A DNA stretch of 64,000 nt from Planococcus lenghuensis (GCF_001999905.1 NZ_CP019640.1:152501-216500); one strand, 5' to 3'. Numbered from the stretch's first letter, positions 19,247 to 28,075 are shown. Numbers and translations are program-made. The notes: generated by a model not told the origin, from the sequence alone.

Positions 19247-19810
19247 ATGGATGCATTAGTCAAAAAAAGGGTGGAGAAAGTCAGAAAAGGGGATCGGAAT
19301 GCATTTGGCGATCTGGTCGAAATTTATCAGCACCAGCTGTATCAGATTTGTTTTCGCATGCTCGGCAATCGGCAGGAGGCGGAAGATGCAGCGCAAGAGG
19401 CATTTACACGGGCCTATGTGAACATCCACACGTTTGATGTGAACCGGAAATTCTCTACCTGGCTATTCCGCATTGCGACCAATCTGTGCATTGACCGGAT
19501 CCGAAAGAAGAAACCGGATTACCATTTGGATGCAGAGGTCAAAGGGACGGAAGGATTGACGCTGTATTCACAGATTCCAAACAAGGACAAATTGCCGGAA
19601 GAGGAAGTCCTCACGATGGAAGTGCAGGACCGTGTACAATATGAAATCAGCCGCTTACCCGACAAGTACCGGGCAGCGATCGTATTAAAATACATGGAGG
19701 AGCTTTCTCTGGCGGAGATCAGTGAAATTCTGGATTTACCGATCGCCACTGTAAAAACCCGGATTCACCGGGGAAGAGAAGCACTTCGACAGCAATTGAG
19801 CAATTTGTAG
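19247..19810 (+). CDS. sigW: ECF RNA polymerase sigma factor SigW
   Basis: Extracytoplasmic-function sigma factor of 187 aa. Region 2 (FGDLVEIYQHQLYQICFRML..AEDAAQEAF, with WLFRIATNLCIDRIR) recognises the -10 element, and region 4 (EELSLAEISEILDLPIATVKTRIHRGREAL) the -35. In Bacillus SigW answers cell-envelope and antimicrobial-peptide stress. Identity is supported by the sigma-W promoter in front, the anti-sigma gene directly behind, and the following cdaA-cdaR-glmM-glmS block, which is the standard order. The ribosome site is GGAGGG. Twelve bases separate it from rsiW. Confidence 0.96.
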   Translation: MDALVKKRVEKVRKGDRNAFGDLVEIYQHQLYQICFRMLGNRQEAEDAAQEAFTRAYVNIHTFDVNRKFSTWLFRIATNLCIDRIRKKKPDYHLDAEVKGTEGLTLYSQIPNKDKLPEEEVLTMEVQDRVQYEISRLPDKYRAAIVLKYMEELSLAEISEILDLPIATVKTRIHRGREALRQQLSNL

Positions 19811-19822
19811 GAGGCGAGCCGC

Positions 19823-20461
19823 ATGGCTGTATGTCCCGATCGGATTATAGACCTGATGCACGATTATTTGGATGGCGATATTAATTCACGAGAGGAACAA
19901 ACGTTAAAACAACATTTGCAGACATGCGAAAAGTGTCAGCAGCATTACCATGAGTTAACGAAGACAGCGGCGTTGATTCAAAGTACTTCTCATCTTCAAG
20001 CGCCTCCGGATTTTGTCGCCCGGACACTCAGCGGACTGCCGAAGGAAAAAACCCGGGTGAAATCAAGACGCTGGCTGCAGGCTCACCCATTTCTGGTTTC
20101 AGCTGCTGTGTTCCTGCTGCTGATGAGTACGCTCTTATTCTCGAATTTCAATAACGAGCAACATTTCTCGTTCACAAAACAGCCGAACGTAATCGTTGAA
20201 GGCGAGATGGTCATCGTGCCGGAAGGGGAAGTGGTCACTGGCAATCTGACTGTACGTAATGGTGATCTGCGGATTGAAGGGGAAGTGCAGGGGGATGTGA
20301 CGGTGATAAACGGTTCTGCTTATATGGCTTCTACAGGCATAATCACCGGCAGCAGTGAAGAAATCGATCAGGCATTTGAGTGGCTCTGGTACACGATTAA
20401 GACCGAAATCCGGGGTATGATGTCAATTTTTGAAGAAGAAGGTATACCGGCGGGCGAATAA
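19823..20461 (+). CDS. rsiW: Anti-sigma-W factor RsiW
   Basis: Membrane-bound anti-sigma factor of 212 aa. The zinc-binding anti-sigma domain has H31-x3-C35-x2-C38 (HLQTCEKC) and holds SigW inactive. One transmembrane helix lies at about 88-106 (FLVSAAVFLLLMSTLLF). The extracytoplasmic part contains a repeated polymer-forming-like segment (EGEMVIVPEGEVVTGN..RIEGEVQGDVTV). In Bacillus, PrsW and RasP cut RsiW to release SigW; the equivalent proteases are outside this window. The extracytoplasmic domain is longer than a bare tail and resembles a short bactofilin-like repeat. Confidence 0.93.
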   Translation: MAVCPDRIIDLMHDYLDGDINSREEQTLKQHLQTCEKCQQHYHELTKTAALIQSTSHLQAPPDFVARTLSGLPKEKTRVKSRRWLQAHPFLVSAAVFLLLMSTLLFSNFNNEQHFSFTKQPNVIVEGEMVIVPEGEVVTGNLTVRNGDLRIEGEVQGDVTVINGSAYMASTGIITGSSEEIDQAFEWLWYTIKTEIRGMMSIFEEEGIPAGE

Positions 20462-20491
20462 GCCGTTCCCATTGGGGGAATCGGCTTTTTT
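20460..20491 (+). terminator. Terminator after rsiW
   Basis: AAGCCGTTCCC pairs with GGGAATCGGCTT (one mismatch region) across ATTGG, with T6. It ends the sigW-rsiW transcript before cdaA. Confidence 0.8.
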
Positions 20492-20515
20492 GCTGCCGCA
20501 ATAACCCTGATAGTA

Positions 20516-20524
20516 TGCTATACT
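20516..20524 (+). promoter_or_regulatory. Possible extended -10 promoter of cdaA operon
   Basis: TGCTATACT is an extended -10 (TGn-TATACT) 35 bases before cdaA and downstream of the rsiW terminator. No good -35 hexamer is at 17 bp, so this is a weak call. Confidence 0.4.
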
Positions 20525-20559
20525 GAAAAGCAAGTGAGGGAAAAAGCGAGGGTTGTCAG

Positions 20560-21396
20560 ATGCCGCTTCTGGAAGACTTAGCAAATCAGACGCCACTCGA
20601 GCTTGTCATCAACGTAGCTGATGTGCTGCTTGTGTGGTTTGTCATATATAAATTAATTGCAATTGTAAAAGGAACGAAAGCCGTCCAATTATTAAAAGGT
20701 ATTTTCGTCATCATTATTGCCCAGTTCATCACGCAGGCACTCGGCCTCGATACGCTGCAATGGCTCATTCAGCAAGTGCTTGAATGGGGTGTCCTGGCGA
20801 TCATCATCATTTTCCAGCCGGAACTTCGCCGGGCACTTGAACAGATCGGCCGGGGCAAGCTGTTCGCGAGCAGCACACTGCAGGAAGAGTCAGAGCGCAA
20901 CCGCCTGATTGAAGCGATGAATAAATCTGTCAGCTATATGGCGAAGCGGCGAATCGGGGCATTGATTTCCATAGAACGGGAAACGGGTTTAAGCGATTAT
21001 ATTGAAACCGGAATTCCGATGAATTCTGATTTGACGTCAGAGCTGATGATCAATATCTTTATTCCAAATACACCGCTGCATGATGGAGCCGTTGTAGTTC
21101 AGAAAAACCGGGTAGCCGCGGCAGCATGTTATTTGCCGCTGTCAGAAAGCCCATTCATTTCAAAAGAACTCGGAACGCGCCACCGTGCCGCTCTGGGAAT
21201 CAGTGAAGTGACTGACGCCATTACGATTGTGGTTTCTGAAGAAACGGGTGCTATCAGCCTGACGGCAAATGGCGATCTCCATCGGAACCTGTCAATCGAG
21301 GACTTTGAAGTGAAACTGCGCCAGCTTTGGTTTGGTGAAGGCGAGGAGCAGCAAAATTCATCCTGGTGGTCCCGGGGAGGGAAGCGCAATGGATAA
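20560..21396 (+). CDS. cdaA: Diadenylate cyclase CdaA (DacA)
   Basis: Makes cyclic di-AMP from two ATP at the membrane; the nucleotide controls potassium and osmolyte uptake and wall homeostasis. It is 278 aa. Three N-terminal transmembrane helices (about 13-90) are followed by the DAC domain with the catalytic DGA at 175-177 and RHR at 207-209. It overlaps cdaR by eight bases and is followed by glmM, the conserved cdaA-cdaR-glmM module in which CdaR and GlmM bind CdaA and modulate its activity. It stands downstream of the rsiW terminator. Confidence 0.96.
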   Translation: MPLLEDLANQTPLELVINVADVLLVWFVIYKLIAIVKGTKAVQLLKGIFVIIIAQFITQALGLDTLQWLIQQVLEWGVLAIIIIFQPELRRALEQIGRGKLFASSTLQEESERNRLIEAMNKSVSYMAKRRIGALISIERETGLSDYIETGIPMNSDLTSELMINIFIPNTPLHDGAVVVQKNRVAAAACYLPLSESPFISKELGTRHRAALGISEVTDAITIVVSEETGAISLTANGDLHRNLSIEDFEVKLRQLWFGEGEEQQNSSWWSRGGKRNG

Positions 21397-22675
21397 AATG
21401 ATGGATAATCCTTGGTTTCTGCGCATTGTTGCACTTCTGCTGGCCATCCTCATGTTCTTCACGGTGAAGAATGCCGAGGAAGCGGCCGGGCTAAATGCGC
21501 GGGTGACGGAAGTGCTGACGGATGTGCCGATTGAAGTCTATTATGATAATGAAAGTGCGGTCGTTACAGGCGTGCCGCCTGTTGCAGACGTGCAGATCGC
21601 AGGACCGGCGAATCTTGTCCAGACGACAGAGAAATTAATGGATTTTACATTATTCGTTGATTTACGCGAGTTATCGTATGGCGAGCACCAAGTGATGATT
21701 CAGACCGAAAACCTGCCGGAAGAACTTCAGGTCCGGGTGAATCCGGTAGTACTGGATATAATAATTGAAGAGCGGGTCACAAAAGAATTCCCGATTGATC
21801 CCGAGATCAATGAACAGATTCTGGCTGAGGGCTACTACATCGAAAGCACAGCGACAGAGCCGGATACAGTGCTTGTAACAGGTGCGGAAAGTGCAGTGGA
21901 ATCGATTGATGTCGTAAAAGCTATTTTAAGCACCGAAGCGGAAGATATTGATGAGTCGTTTACTGCAAAAGCGCAGATTCGGGTGTTGGATGCTGCGCTG
22001 AAACAGCCGGCAGTATCCATTGAGCCTGAGACCACTGAAGTGAGAGTGAATGTGGCGGAGTACAGCCGCGAAGTACCGGTCACCATCCGGGAGTCGGGTG
22101 AGGCACCTGAGGGACTTATCGTGCAGGAGCTCCTTCCTTCACAGGAAACAGTTCAGATTTTCGGACCCAAAAGTACAGTGGATGCCATCAAGGAATATAT
22201 CGTCAGCGTGAATACCGGCGTGCTGACTGCTTCAGACCGGACGATAGAAGTAGCCCTGTCTCCGCCGCAGGGAACACGGTCGGTTGCTCCGACAGAATTG
22301 ACTGTCAGTGCGAACATTGCAGCAGAATCCGGTACAGCTGCAGGTGATTTAGGACTCCAGGCTACTGAAGTGCTGATGACTGATACCGGCGAGAGCCGGC
22401 GGATTTTCGCGAATGTACCGGTTGAAGTAAAAGGGCTCGGCAAGGGATATACTGTTTCATTTCCCGAACCGGAGAATGGCCGCCTTTCACTGGCAGTCAC
22501 CGGTGACCCGGCAGCACTGGCCGCGCTGACGGCGGCTGATTTTTCGATATACGTGGAAGCGGAAGAACGCAGCGGCAGGCAGCGGCTATCCGTGAAATTC
22601 AAAGGCCCGGGAGCGATTGCCTCATGGCTTGTAGCTCCGGGACATGTGACGGTTGAAATTGTGAAGAAAGTGTAG
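21389..22675 (+). CDS. cdaR: CdaA regulatory protein CdaR (YbbR-domain protein)
   Basis: Membrane-anchored regulator of CdaA, 428 aa. One N-terminal transmembrane helix (residues ~8-25, NPWFLRIVALLLAILMFF) is followed by four extracytoplasmic YbbR repeats of roughly 85 residues each, rich in beta strands. Start ATG 21389 is set by GGGAGGGAAG and overlaps the cdaA stop. A frame extending to 21332 lies inside cdaA and has no ribosome site. The length is slightly under that of the Bacillus subtilis protein. Translational coupling with cdaA fits the physical interaction known for this pair. Confidence 0.93.
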   Translation: MDKMMDNPWFLRIVALLLAILMFFTVKNAEEAAGLNARVTEVLTDVPIEVYYDNESAVVTGVPPVADVQIAGPANLVQTTEKLMDFTLFVDLRELSYGEHQVMIQTENLPEELQVRVNPVVLDIIIEERVTKEFPIDPEINEQILAEGYYIESTATEPDTVLVTGAESAVESIDVVKAILSTEAEDIDESFTAKAQIRVLDAALKQPAVSIEPETTEVRVNVAEYSREVPVTIRESGEAPEGLIVQELLPSQETVQIFGPKSTVDAIKEYIVSVNTGVLTASDRTIEVALSPPQGTRSVAPTELTVSANIAAESGTAAGDLGLQATEVLMTDTGESRRIFANVPVEVKGLGKGYTVSFPEPENGRLSLAVTGDPAALAALTAADFSIYVEAEERSGRQRLSVKFKGPGAIASWLVAPGHVTVEIVKKV

Positions 22676-22714
22676 CTGGCATAGCGGATGACAAGGGTTG
22701 AAGGAGAGAAAAGT

Positions 22715-24067
22715 ATGGGTAAATATTTTGGGACGGATGGCGTACGCGGAGTAGCGAATACCGAATTGACGCCGGAACTTGCATTCAGACTGGGCCGGAT
22801 CGGCGGACATGTCCTGACAAAAGAAGCAAAAGACAAACCGAAAGTGCTGATCGGTCTGGATACACGAATTTCGGGGCAAATGCTCGAAAGTGCACTGATG
22901 GCAGGTCTGCTGTCAGTAGGAGCTGAAGTAATGCGGCTTGGTGTAATCAGCACCCCGGGCGTTGCTTACCTGACTCGTGCTGTCGGTGCGGATGCAGGTG
23001 TTATGATCTCTGCTTCGCATAATCCGGTGGCGGACAATGGTATTAAGTTCTTTGGACCAGACGGTTTTAAGTTATCAGATACACAGGAAGCGGAGATTGA
23101 AGAACTGCTGGATGCCGAAACGGATAATCTTCCGCGGCCGATTGCAGGCGATCTTGGAAATATCACACAATATTTTGAGGGCGGTCAGAAATATCTTCAG
23201 TATTTGAAACAGACGGTAGATGAAGAGTTTGATGGAATTCATGTGGCACTTGACTGTGCACATGGAGCAACTTCACAGCTCGCTACGCATGTGTTCGCTG
23301 ATCTTGATGCGGATATCACTTCCATGGGCGCTTCACCGAATGGCCTGAATATTAATAATGGAGTCGGTTCGACACATCCTGAAGCATTGGCATCCCTTGT
23401 AACAGAAAAAGGCGCGGATATCGGCCTTGCATTTGATGGAGACGGGGATCGGCTGATTGCAGTGGACGAACAGGGCCGTATCATTGATGGGGACCGGATT
23501 CTGTACATATGCGGAAAATACCTGAACCTGGAAGGCCGGCTGAAAAACCGGACAGTTGTGACGACCGTCATGAGCAATATGGGGTTGTATAAAGCACTGG
23601 AAGACAATGGAATACAAAGTGTCCAGACAGCAGTAGGTGACCGCTACGTTGTGGAAGAAATGAGAACGAACGGTTATAGCCTTGGAGGCGAACAATCCGG
23701 TCATATTGTCTTTCTCGATTACAATACAACTGGCGATGGTCTCCTGACCGGTATGCAGCTTGTGAATATCATGAAAAGCACAGGTAAGAAACTGTCTGAA
23801 CTGGCGAATGAAGTTGAAATCTTCCCGCAGCAACTTGTCAATATCCGAGTTACGAACAAGCATGCAGTGACCGATAATGCAAAAGTCGCTGCGGTCATAA
23901 AAGAAGTGGAAAAGGAAATGGCCGGAAATGGCCGTGTTCTCGTCCGTCCTTCCGGCACTGAGCCGCTCGTTCGGGTCATGGTGGAAGCGGCATCAGCTGA
24001 CGACTGCGAACGGTATGTTGAACAAATCGCAGCAGTGGTCCGTGAAGAAATGGGATTAAAAGAATAG
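22715..24067 (+). CDS. glmM: Phosphoglucosamine mutase GlmM
   Basis: Converts glucosamine-6-phosphate to glucosamine-1-phosphate for UDP-GlcNAc synthesis. It is 450 aa. The phosphoserine site is ISASHNP with S101; the Mg-binding loop is DGDGDR; the substrate loop GGEQSGH and the phosphate-binding [12 protein letters not shown] complete the four-domain phosphohexomutase. Start ATG 22715 follows GGAGAG, giving the canonical [12 protein letters not shown]; the extra nine residues of a longer frame are not supported. It is third in the cdaA-cdaR-glmM unit and is separated from glmS by a terminator and the ribozyme. Confidence 0.97.
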   Translation: MGKYFGTDGVRGVANTELTPELAFRLGRIGGHVLTKEAKDKPKVLIGLDTRISGQMLESALMAGLLSVGAEVMRLGVISTPGVAYLTRAVGADAGVMISASHNPVADNGIKFFGPDGFKLSDTQEAEIEELLDAETDNLPRPIAGDLGNITQYFEGGQKYLQYLKQTVDEEFDGIHVALDCAHGATSQLATHVFADLDADITSMGASPNGLNINNGVGSTHPEALASLVTEKGADIGLAFDGDGDRLIAVDEQGRIIDGDRILYICGKYLNLEGRLKNRTVVTTVMSNMGLYKALEDNGIQSVQTAVGDRYVVEEMRTNGYSLGGEQSGHIVFLDYNTTGDGLLTGMQLVNIMKSTGKKLSELANEVEIFPQQLVNIRVTNKHAVTDNAKVAAVIKEVEKEMAGNGRVLVRPSGTEPLVRVMVEAASADDCERYVEQIAAVVREEMGLKE

Positions 24068-24096
24068 CAGACAGCTGGTTAATAAATATACGATAT

Positions 24097-24143
24097 AGCT
24101 GCAGACAGCCCGTAGTATTCAAGGGATTGTCTGCAGCTTTTTT
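24097..24143 (+). terminator. Terminator of cdaA-cdaR-glmM
   Basis: AGCTGCAGACA (24097-24107) pairs with TGTCTGCAGCT across about 20 bases, followed by T6. It places glmS in a separate transcript. Confidence 0.88.
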
Positions 24144-24333
24144 CATGATGTATGCCTGTTTCGAGCTTAATGATACTTCCTGCTCCATACTATAAGAATA
24201 AACACGTATACCAAAAATGGAAATGCTGGCATAAAACGTATCCTGGAGTTTTTTGGATATAAAACAGCCGCGGCAGCAACTCAGACAGCTCCGATTGATG
24301 GTTTGGTTCAAAAGTGATTTTGTTGTTGTTGAA

Positions 24334-24363
24334 TTGACGGGATAAAAAGAAACAGGTTATGAT
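24334..24363 (+). promoter_or_regulatory. Putative promoter of glmS leader
   Basis: TTGACG (24334-24339), an 18-bp spacer, then TATGAT (24358-24363). Transcription would begin about 24,370, roughly 60 nt before the ribozyme cleavage site. The stretch 24,144-24,333 before it shows no gene. Confidence 0.6.
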
Positions 24364-24428
24364 GAACTGGTAGTTTGTACACCGTTAAAGGAGGGAAAAG
24401 TATACAGGTAAATCGGAAAACAATCACA

Positions 24429-24635
24429 AGCGCCTGTGCTGGGGAAATCGGACGGAATCAGCTTCCCAGCAGACGAGGAGGAGGAGTATCGAATTTTCGG
24501 CGGATACCTCCCGGCCGTGGCCCGGTCGTTATGGTCAGCTGTAAAACAGCAGAGCAATCTGCTGCACAAAACGGCGGATCAGGTCCATGAGTGATACGAA
24601 AGCGGCTGTATAACAACAGCGCTTCTTTCACATAC
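24429..24635 (+). promoter_or_regulatory. glmS ribozyme (GlcN6P-responsive self-cleaving riboswitch)
   Basis: Self-cleaving leader RNA that uses glucosamine-6-phosphate as cofactor and shuts down glmS expression. The conserved core is visible: A-1|G+1 in AAGCGCCTGTG (cleavage between 24429 and 24430), GACGAGGAGG near 24,472, TATCGAATTTTCGGCGGAT at about 24,487 and the P3/P4 helices with AACAGCAG. The stem GGAGTATC/GATACCTCC is the P2.1-P2.2 region. The 3' limit is approximate. The glmS start follows at 24,664 after GGAGG. Confidence 0.92.
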
Positions 24636-24663
24636 CTATTTTATATATTGGAGGAACATCTAC

Positions 24664-26466
24664 ATGTGCGGAATTGTTGGCTACATTGGCGAAAGCGATG
24701 CAAAAGAAATTTTATTGAAGGGGCTTGAACGCCTTGAATACCGCGGTTATGATTCAGCGGGAATTGCTGTGCGCAACACTGACGGTGTGACAGTATTTAA
24801 AGAAAAAGGGCGGATAGCGGACCTGCGGGCAGAAGTGGATCTGAACGTGGAAGCGGTCACCGGAATCGGCCATACTCGCTGGGCCACACACGGTGTGCCG
24901 AATCACGTGAACGCTCACCCGCATCAGAGCACGACCGAACGTTTCACTCTCGTGCATAACGGCGTCATTGAAAATTATCATCATCTGCAACGCGACTACC
25001 TGGAAGGCGTGGAAATGCAGTCGGATACAGATACGGAAATCATTGTGCAGCTGATTGAGAGATTCTCGAAACAGGGGCTGTCGACGAGAGAAGCATTCAC
25101 GAAAACACTGGAGCTGTTGAAGGGTTCTTATGCGCTGGCATTGCTTGACGCAGAAGAAGCACAGACGATCTATGTAGCAAAAAACAAAAGCCCGCTGCTT
25201 GTTGGTCTTGGCGAAGAGTTCAATGTCGTGGCATCGGATGCCATGGCTATGCTGCAAGTGACGGATCAGTTTGTTGAATTGATGGACAAGGAAATCGTCA
25301 TTGTGAATAAAGAAAGTGTGGAGATCTATACACTGGAAGGTGAACGCATCCATCGTCAGCCATTTACTGCAGAAATTGATATGAATGATATTGAAAAAGG
25401 CACATACCCGCATTATATGCTGAAAGAGATCGATGAACAGCCGGCAGTTGTGCGCCGCATCATTCAGAACTACCAGGATGAAAACGATGAACTGACAATT
25501 GAGCAGGACGTTCTGGAGGCACTCAAGCAAGCTGACCGCCTGTATATCATTGCAGCCGGTACAAGCTACCATGCGGGATTGATCGGGAAAGAATACATTG
25601 AAAAAATGGCTCAGATTCCGGTTGAAGTTCATATTGCGAGCGAATTCGGTTATAATATGCCACTTCTGTCCGAGAAACCGTTGTTCATCTTCATTTCACA
25701 GTCAGGTGAAACTGCCGACAGCCGCCAAGTGCTCGTGAAAGTGAAAGAACTCGGCCATCCGGCTCTGACCATTACGAACGTTGCAGGATCTACACTGTCG
25801 CGTGAAGCGGATTATACGCTCCTGCTGCATGCCGGACCGGAAATCGCTGTTGCGTCTACAAAGGCCTATACAGCACAACTCGCTGTCATGGCGATCCTTT
25901 CGTCGGTTACTGCAAAAGCGAAGGGAATCGACATCGGATTCGATCTTGAGCAGGAGCTGAGCATCGCTGCAAACGCGATCCAGACACAGGTGGATGACAA
26001 AGAGAACATGGAAGACATTGCCCGCGAGTACTTGGCAGTGACCCGCAATTGCTTCTTCATCGGCCGCAATGTGGATTATTATGTAGGTCTTGAAGGCGCA
26101 TTGAAACTGAAAGAGATCTCTTATATCCAGGCAGAAGGCTTTGCCGGCGGTGAATTAAAGCATGGTACGATTGCCCTCATCGAAGAAGGAACACCGGTGA
26201 TAGCGCTGGCAACACAGGAAGCTGTTAACTTGAACATCCGCGGAAATGTGAAAGAAGTTGCCGCGCGAGGCGCCTATCCATGCATCATTTCCATGGAGGG
26301 CCTTGCAGAAGAAGGCGACCGCTTAGTGCTGCCGCGTGTCCATGAGCTGCTGACACCGATCGTGTCCGTTATCCCGCTTCAGCTGATCAGCTATTATGCG
26401 GCCTTGCATCGTGATTGTGATGTGGATAAGCCGCGTAACCTCGCGAAATCAGTAACAGTGGAATAA
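24664..26466 (+). CDS. glmS: Glutamine--fructose-6-phosphate aminotransferase GlmS
   Basis: Makes glucosamine-6-phosphate from fructose-6-phosphate and glutamine, the committed step to UDP-GlcNAc. It is 600 aa, the usual length. The N-terminal class-II glutaminase has the nucleophile Cys2 (MCGIVGYIG) and HTRWATHG. Two SIS domains follow, with the sugar-binding [10 protein letters not shown] and AVASTKAYT, and the C-terminus [13 protein letters not shown] closes the active site. The leader ribozyme gives product feedback. It is monocistronic, with a terminator 60 bases after the stop. Confidence 0.97.
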   Translation: MCGIVGYIGESDAKEILLKGLERLEYRGYDSAGIAVRNTDGVTVFKEKGRIADLRAEVDLNVEAVTGIGHTRWATHGVPNHVNAHPHQSTTERFTLVHNGVIENYHHLQRDYLEGVEMQSDTDTEIIVQLIERFSKQGLSTREAFTKTLELLKGSYALALLDAEEAQTIYVAKNKSPLLVGLGEEFNVVASDAMAMLQVTDQFVELMDKEIVIVNKESVEIYTLEGERIHRQPFTAEIDMNDIEKGTYPHYMLKEIDEQPAVVRRIIQNYQDENDELTIEQDVLEALKQADRLYIIAAGTSYHAGLIGKEYIEKMAQIPVEVHIASEFGYNMPLLSEKPLFIFISQSGETADSRQVLVKVKELGHPALTITNVAGSTLSREADYTLLLHAGPEIAVASTKAYTAQLAVMAILSSVTAKAKGIDIGFDLEQELSIAANAIQTQVDDKENMEDIAREYLAVTRNCFFIGRNVDYYVGLEGALKLKEISYIQAEGFAGGELKHGTIALIEEGTPVIALATQEAVNLNIRGNVKEVAARGAYPCIISMEGLAEEGDRLVLPRVHELLTPIVSVIPLQLISYYAALHRDCDVDKPRNLAKSVTVE

Positions 26467-26526
26467 GTACGTCATTTTGAATCGTAAGCTTTTTACAGAA
26501 AAAATATAGTGAGAGATTCGCATTTT

Positions 26527-26562
26527 ATCCGCTTGCTTAAGTACTTAGGCAGGCGGATTTTT
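26527..26562 (+). terminator. Terminator of glmS
   Basis: ATCCGC..TGC pairs with GCA..GCGGAT around TTAAGTACTTA, followed by T5. Confidence 0.8.
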
Positions 26563-26631
26563 CTGTGAAAAAAGAAGGGAGTTCTTCCAGTAAGTAGTGA
26601 AAAATCGGTGACTCGATTTTATATAATTAGG

Positions 26632-26729
26632 CTCTGTTAAAGAACAATGTTGTCTTTCACTGCACAGAATATGGAGCAAACAGCGGAAACTCCTGGAAAG
26701 TGGAGCTGGTTTGCGGAGTATCAACAGAG
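26632..26729. repeat. 98-bp interval bounded by short inverted repeat, MITE-like
   Basis: CTCTGTT at 26632-26638 and AACAGAG at 26723-26729 are inverted copies bounding a stretch without a gene. The internal text (GCGGAAACTCCTGG..GGAGTATCAACAG) resembles the short dispersed repeats common between genes in Bacillaceae and Planococcaceae. Only one copy is in this window, so the identification as a repeat is from memory of related genomes, not from comparison. The 26,467-26,778 gap otherwise holds only two terminators. Confidence 0.35.
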
Positions 26730-26756
26730 ACATTTAACATGACTTATAACTAAAAG

Positions 26757-26781
26757 AAAAGCACCCGGACAGGGTGCTTTA
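26757..26781 (-). terminator. Terminator of BsuPI-domain lipoprotein gene
   Basis: On the minus strand AAAGCACCC pairs with GGGTGCTTT across TGTCC, followed by TTCTTTT. It overlaps the stop codon of the gene. Confidence 0.75.
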
Positions 26782-27303
26782 CTCTACTACATATTCTGTT
26801 TCGACTTCATACGCTGGTCCGTCTTCCGGTGTCAGCCATGCTTTGATCGTGTAGGTGTCCGGTTCAAGATCAAGCTGTGGCAGATCAAATTCATAGCTGA
26901 GTTCTTCACCTGGAGCAATCGTTTCTTCACTGAGTGCCTGGATGTATGTGCTGACTGAAGAAAGAAGATAGAGCTGTTCGCCGGCTTTGTTGAGGAGAGC
27001 GAAATCAAAACGCTGTCCACTTGTAAAGTTAAAGGTCACAGCTTCTTCTTTCTGATTTTTGAGGATATAGCGGTACGTGTCATCATCCACGGGTTCGATC
27101 ATCGGTTCCACCTCACCTGCAACAATTCCACCAGTCGTCTCTCCATCGTTTTCTGTTTCCTCCTCTAAGACTTCTTCTTGAACTTCTTCTTCTGTTACTT
27201 CTTCTGTCACTTCAGGGGCAACTTCTTCTGTACCGCAAGCTGCTAAAACCAGTATAAACAACAGCGCCAGAAGAGGCCCGGCCCAATTTCTTTTCTCCAT
27301 CAT
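26779..27303 (-). CDS. Lipoprotein with BsuPI-type (intracellular proteinase inhibitor) domain
   Basis: Secreted, lipid-anchored protein of 174 aa. The signal sequence ends in the lipobox LAAC (residues ~20-23). A highly acidic linker of Glu, Val and Thr repeats spans about 24-60. The C-terminal ~110 residues (EAVTFNFTSGQRFDF..GEELSYEFDLPQLDLEPDTYTIKAWLT) are a BsuPI-like beta-sandwich, the fold of the Bacillus intracellular proteinase inhibitor. Here it is exported, so inhibition of an external or wall-associated protease is possible but unproven. The ribosome site is GGAGGG. It is monocistronic on the minus strand. Confidence 0.8.
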   Translation of the reverse strand: MMEKRNWAGPLLALLFILVLAACGTEEVAPEVTEEVTEEEVQEEVLEEETENDGETTGGIVAGEVEPMIEPVDDDTYRYILKNQKEEAVTFNFTSGQRFDFALLNKAGEQLYLLSSVSTYIQALSEETIAPGEELSYEFDLPQLDLEPDTYTIKAWLTPEDGPAYEVETEYVVE

Positions 27304-27447
27304 GAAGCCCTCCTTTTACCGATTAGACCGTTTCACCCGGCTCCTCGTTTCACTTATTTTTCAATTCTTCAGAAAGTGTTTGAAGAAGCGGATGAATTTA
27401 CTTTAAATAGAGGTATAATATAAAAGGTCTGGGGAGGGATTTTTATC

Positions 27448-27666
27448 ATGCGAAAAAATGCGTTACTGTACGGTGGAATTGTATTGATCATCGTGGCATT
27501 CGCCGGCCTGTACTTCGGGTATAGCCTGCAAGGCACGACGGCAAAAGGGGAAGGGCCGGACTTGAAATGGCTTTGGACGACATTTGCTCTTCAATTGCTG
27601 GCTGGAATCTGTTTCGTTTGGCAGCATGCCGTGCAAAATCGTGATAAAAAAAGTGGAAGTAAATGA
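27448..27666 (+). CDS. Small two-helix membrane protein, unknown function
   Basis: Protein of 72 aa with two predicted membrane helices (about 6-26 and 43-62) joined by a short polar loop, and a basic C-terminus (NRDKKSGSK). The start follows GGGGAGGGA. I do not recognise the family. It is transcribed alone and ends at a strong bidirectional terminator. The clear ribosome site and normal codon use support a real gene. Confidence 0.65.
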   Translation: MRKNALLYGGIVLIIVAFAGLYFGYSLQGTTAKGEGPDLKWLWTTFALQLLAGICFVWQHAVQNRDKKSGSK

Positions 27667-27693
27667 ATTACTCATCAAATAAAATAACAAGAT

Positions 27694-27740
27694 AGAACGC
27701 CATGGTGACCAGTTGGTCACCATGGCGTTCTGTCTTTTAA
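27694..27740. terminator. Bidirectional terminator, 17-bp perfect stem
   Basis: AGAACGCCATGGTGACC pairs with GGTCACCATGGCGTTCT across AGTT, followed by GTCTTTT on the plus strand. It stands between convergent genes; the minus-strand gene stop lies inside it. Confidence 0.85.
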
Positions 27741-27949
27741 AGTTCATAAAAAGCAGCGATTTGTTTAACGAACGGCTGAAACTCCGGAATGGAAGTGAAG
27801 TTTGATAGCATCCCCTGAATAACGGGCATGCGGGGGTTATCCCGTTCTGATTCTTCTTCAAGCACATCCAGGGAGATGGCCAGTTCCTCATGACGGTCAA
27901 GTCCTTCACTGACCCGCCGCATTTCCTTCAAGACTTTCTTTATATCCAC
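27737..27949 (-). CDS. Small hypothetical protein, start uncertain, possibly 5'-broken
   Basis: Charged, probably helical protein of at least 70 aa (GTG at 27949), ending FVKQIAAFYEL. The GTG has no ribosome site. The frame stays open upstream to a TAA at about 28,039 and encodes a similar charged sequence (FLDREQLEKVLAKSEYLL) with no ATG, GTG or TTG near a Shine-Dalgarno sequence. The true N-terminus may therefore be lost, or a rare start is used. The open frame ends exactly inside a plus-strand terminator hairpin. Family not recognised. Confidence 0.45.
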   Translation of the reverse strand: MDIKKVLKEMRRVSEGLDRHEELAISLDVLEEESERDNPRMPVIQGMLSNFTSIPEFQPFVKQIAAFYEL

Positions 27950-28027
27950 TTCGTTCAGTAAATATTCCGATTTGGCAAGGACTTTCTCCAGCTGTTCCCT
28001 GTCCAGAAATGGTTCGTCTGCACGGAA

Positions 28028-28075
28028 GCCGGTGCCTTAACTTCCTTTCGGAACAGGGGGTACCGGTTTTTTTGT
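28028..28075 (+). terminator. Terminator upstream of the uppP promoter
   Basis: CCGGTGCC pairs with GGTACCGG (one G-U pair) around an inner TTCC/GGAA hairpin, followed by T7. No plus-strand gene precedes it after the terminator at 27,694-27,740, so what it ends is not clear. Confidence 0.8.

Noticed and set aside
22153-22953. 266-codon minus-strand frame over cdaR and glmM
   Set aside because: Ser/Thr/Pro-rich antisense shadow spanning two conserved genes.
24754-25632. 292-codon minus-strand frame within glmS
   Set aside because: Antisense shadow with His/Phe/Cys-rich composition; glmS is unambiguous.
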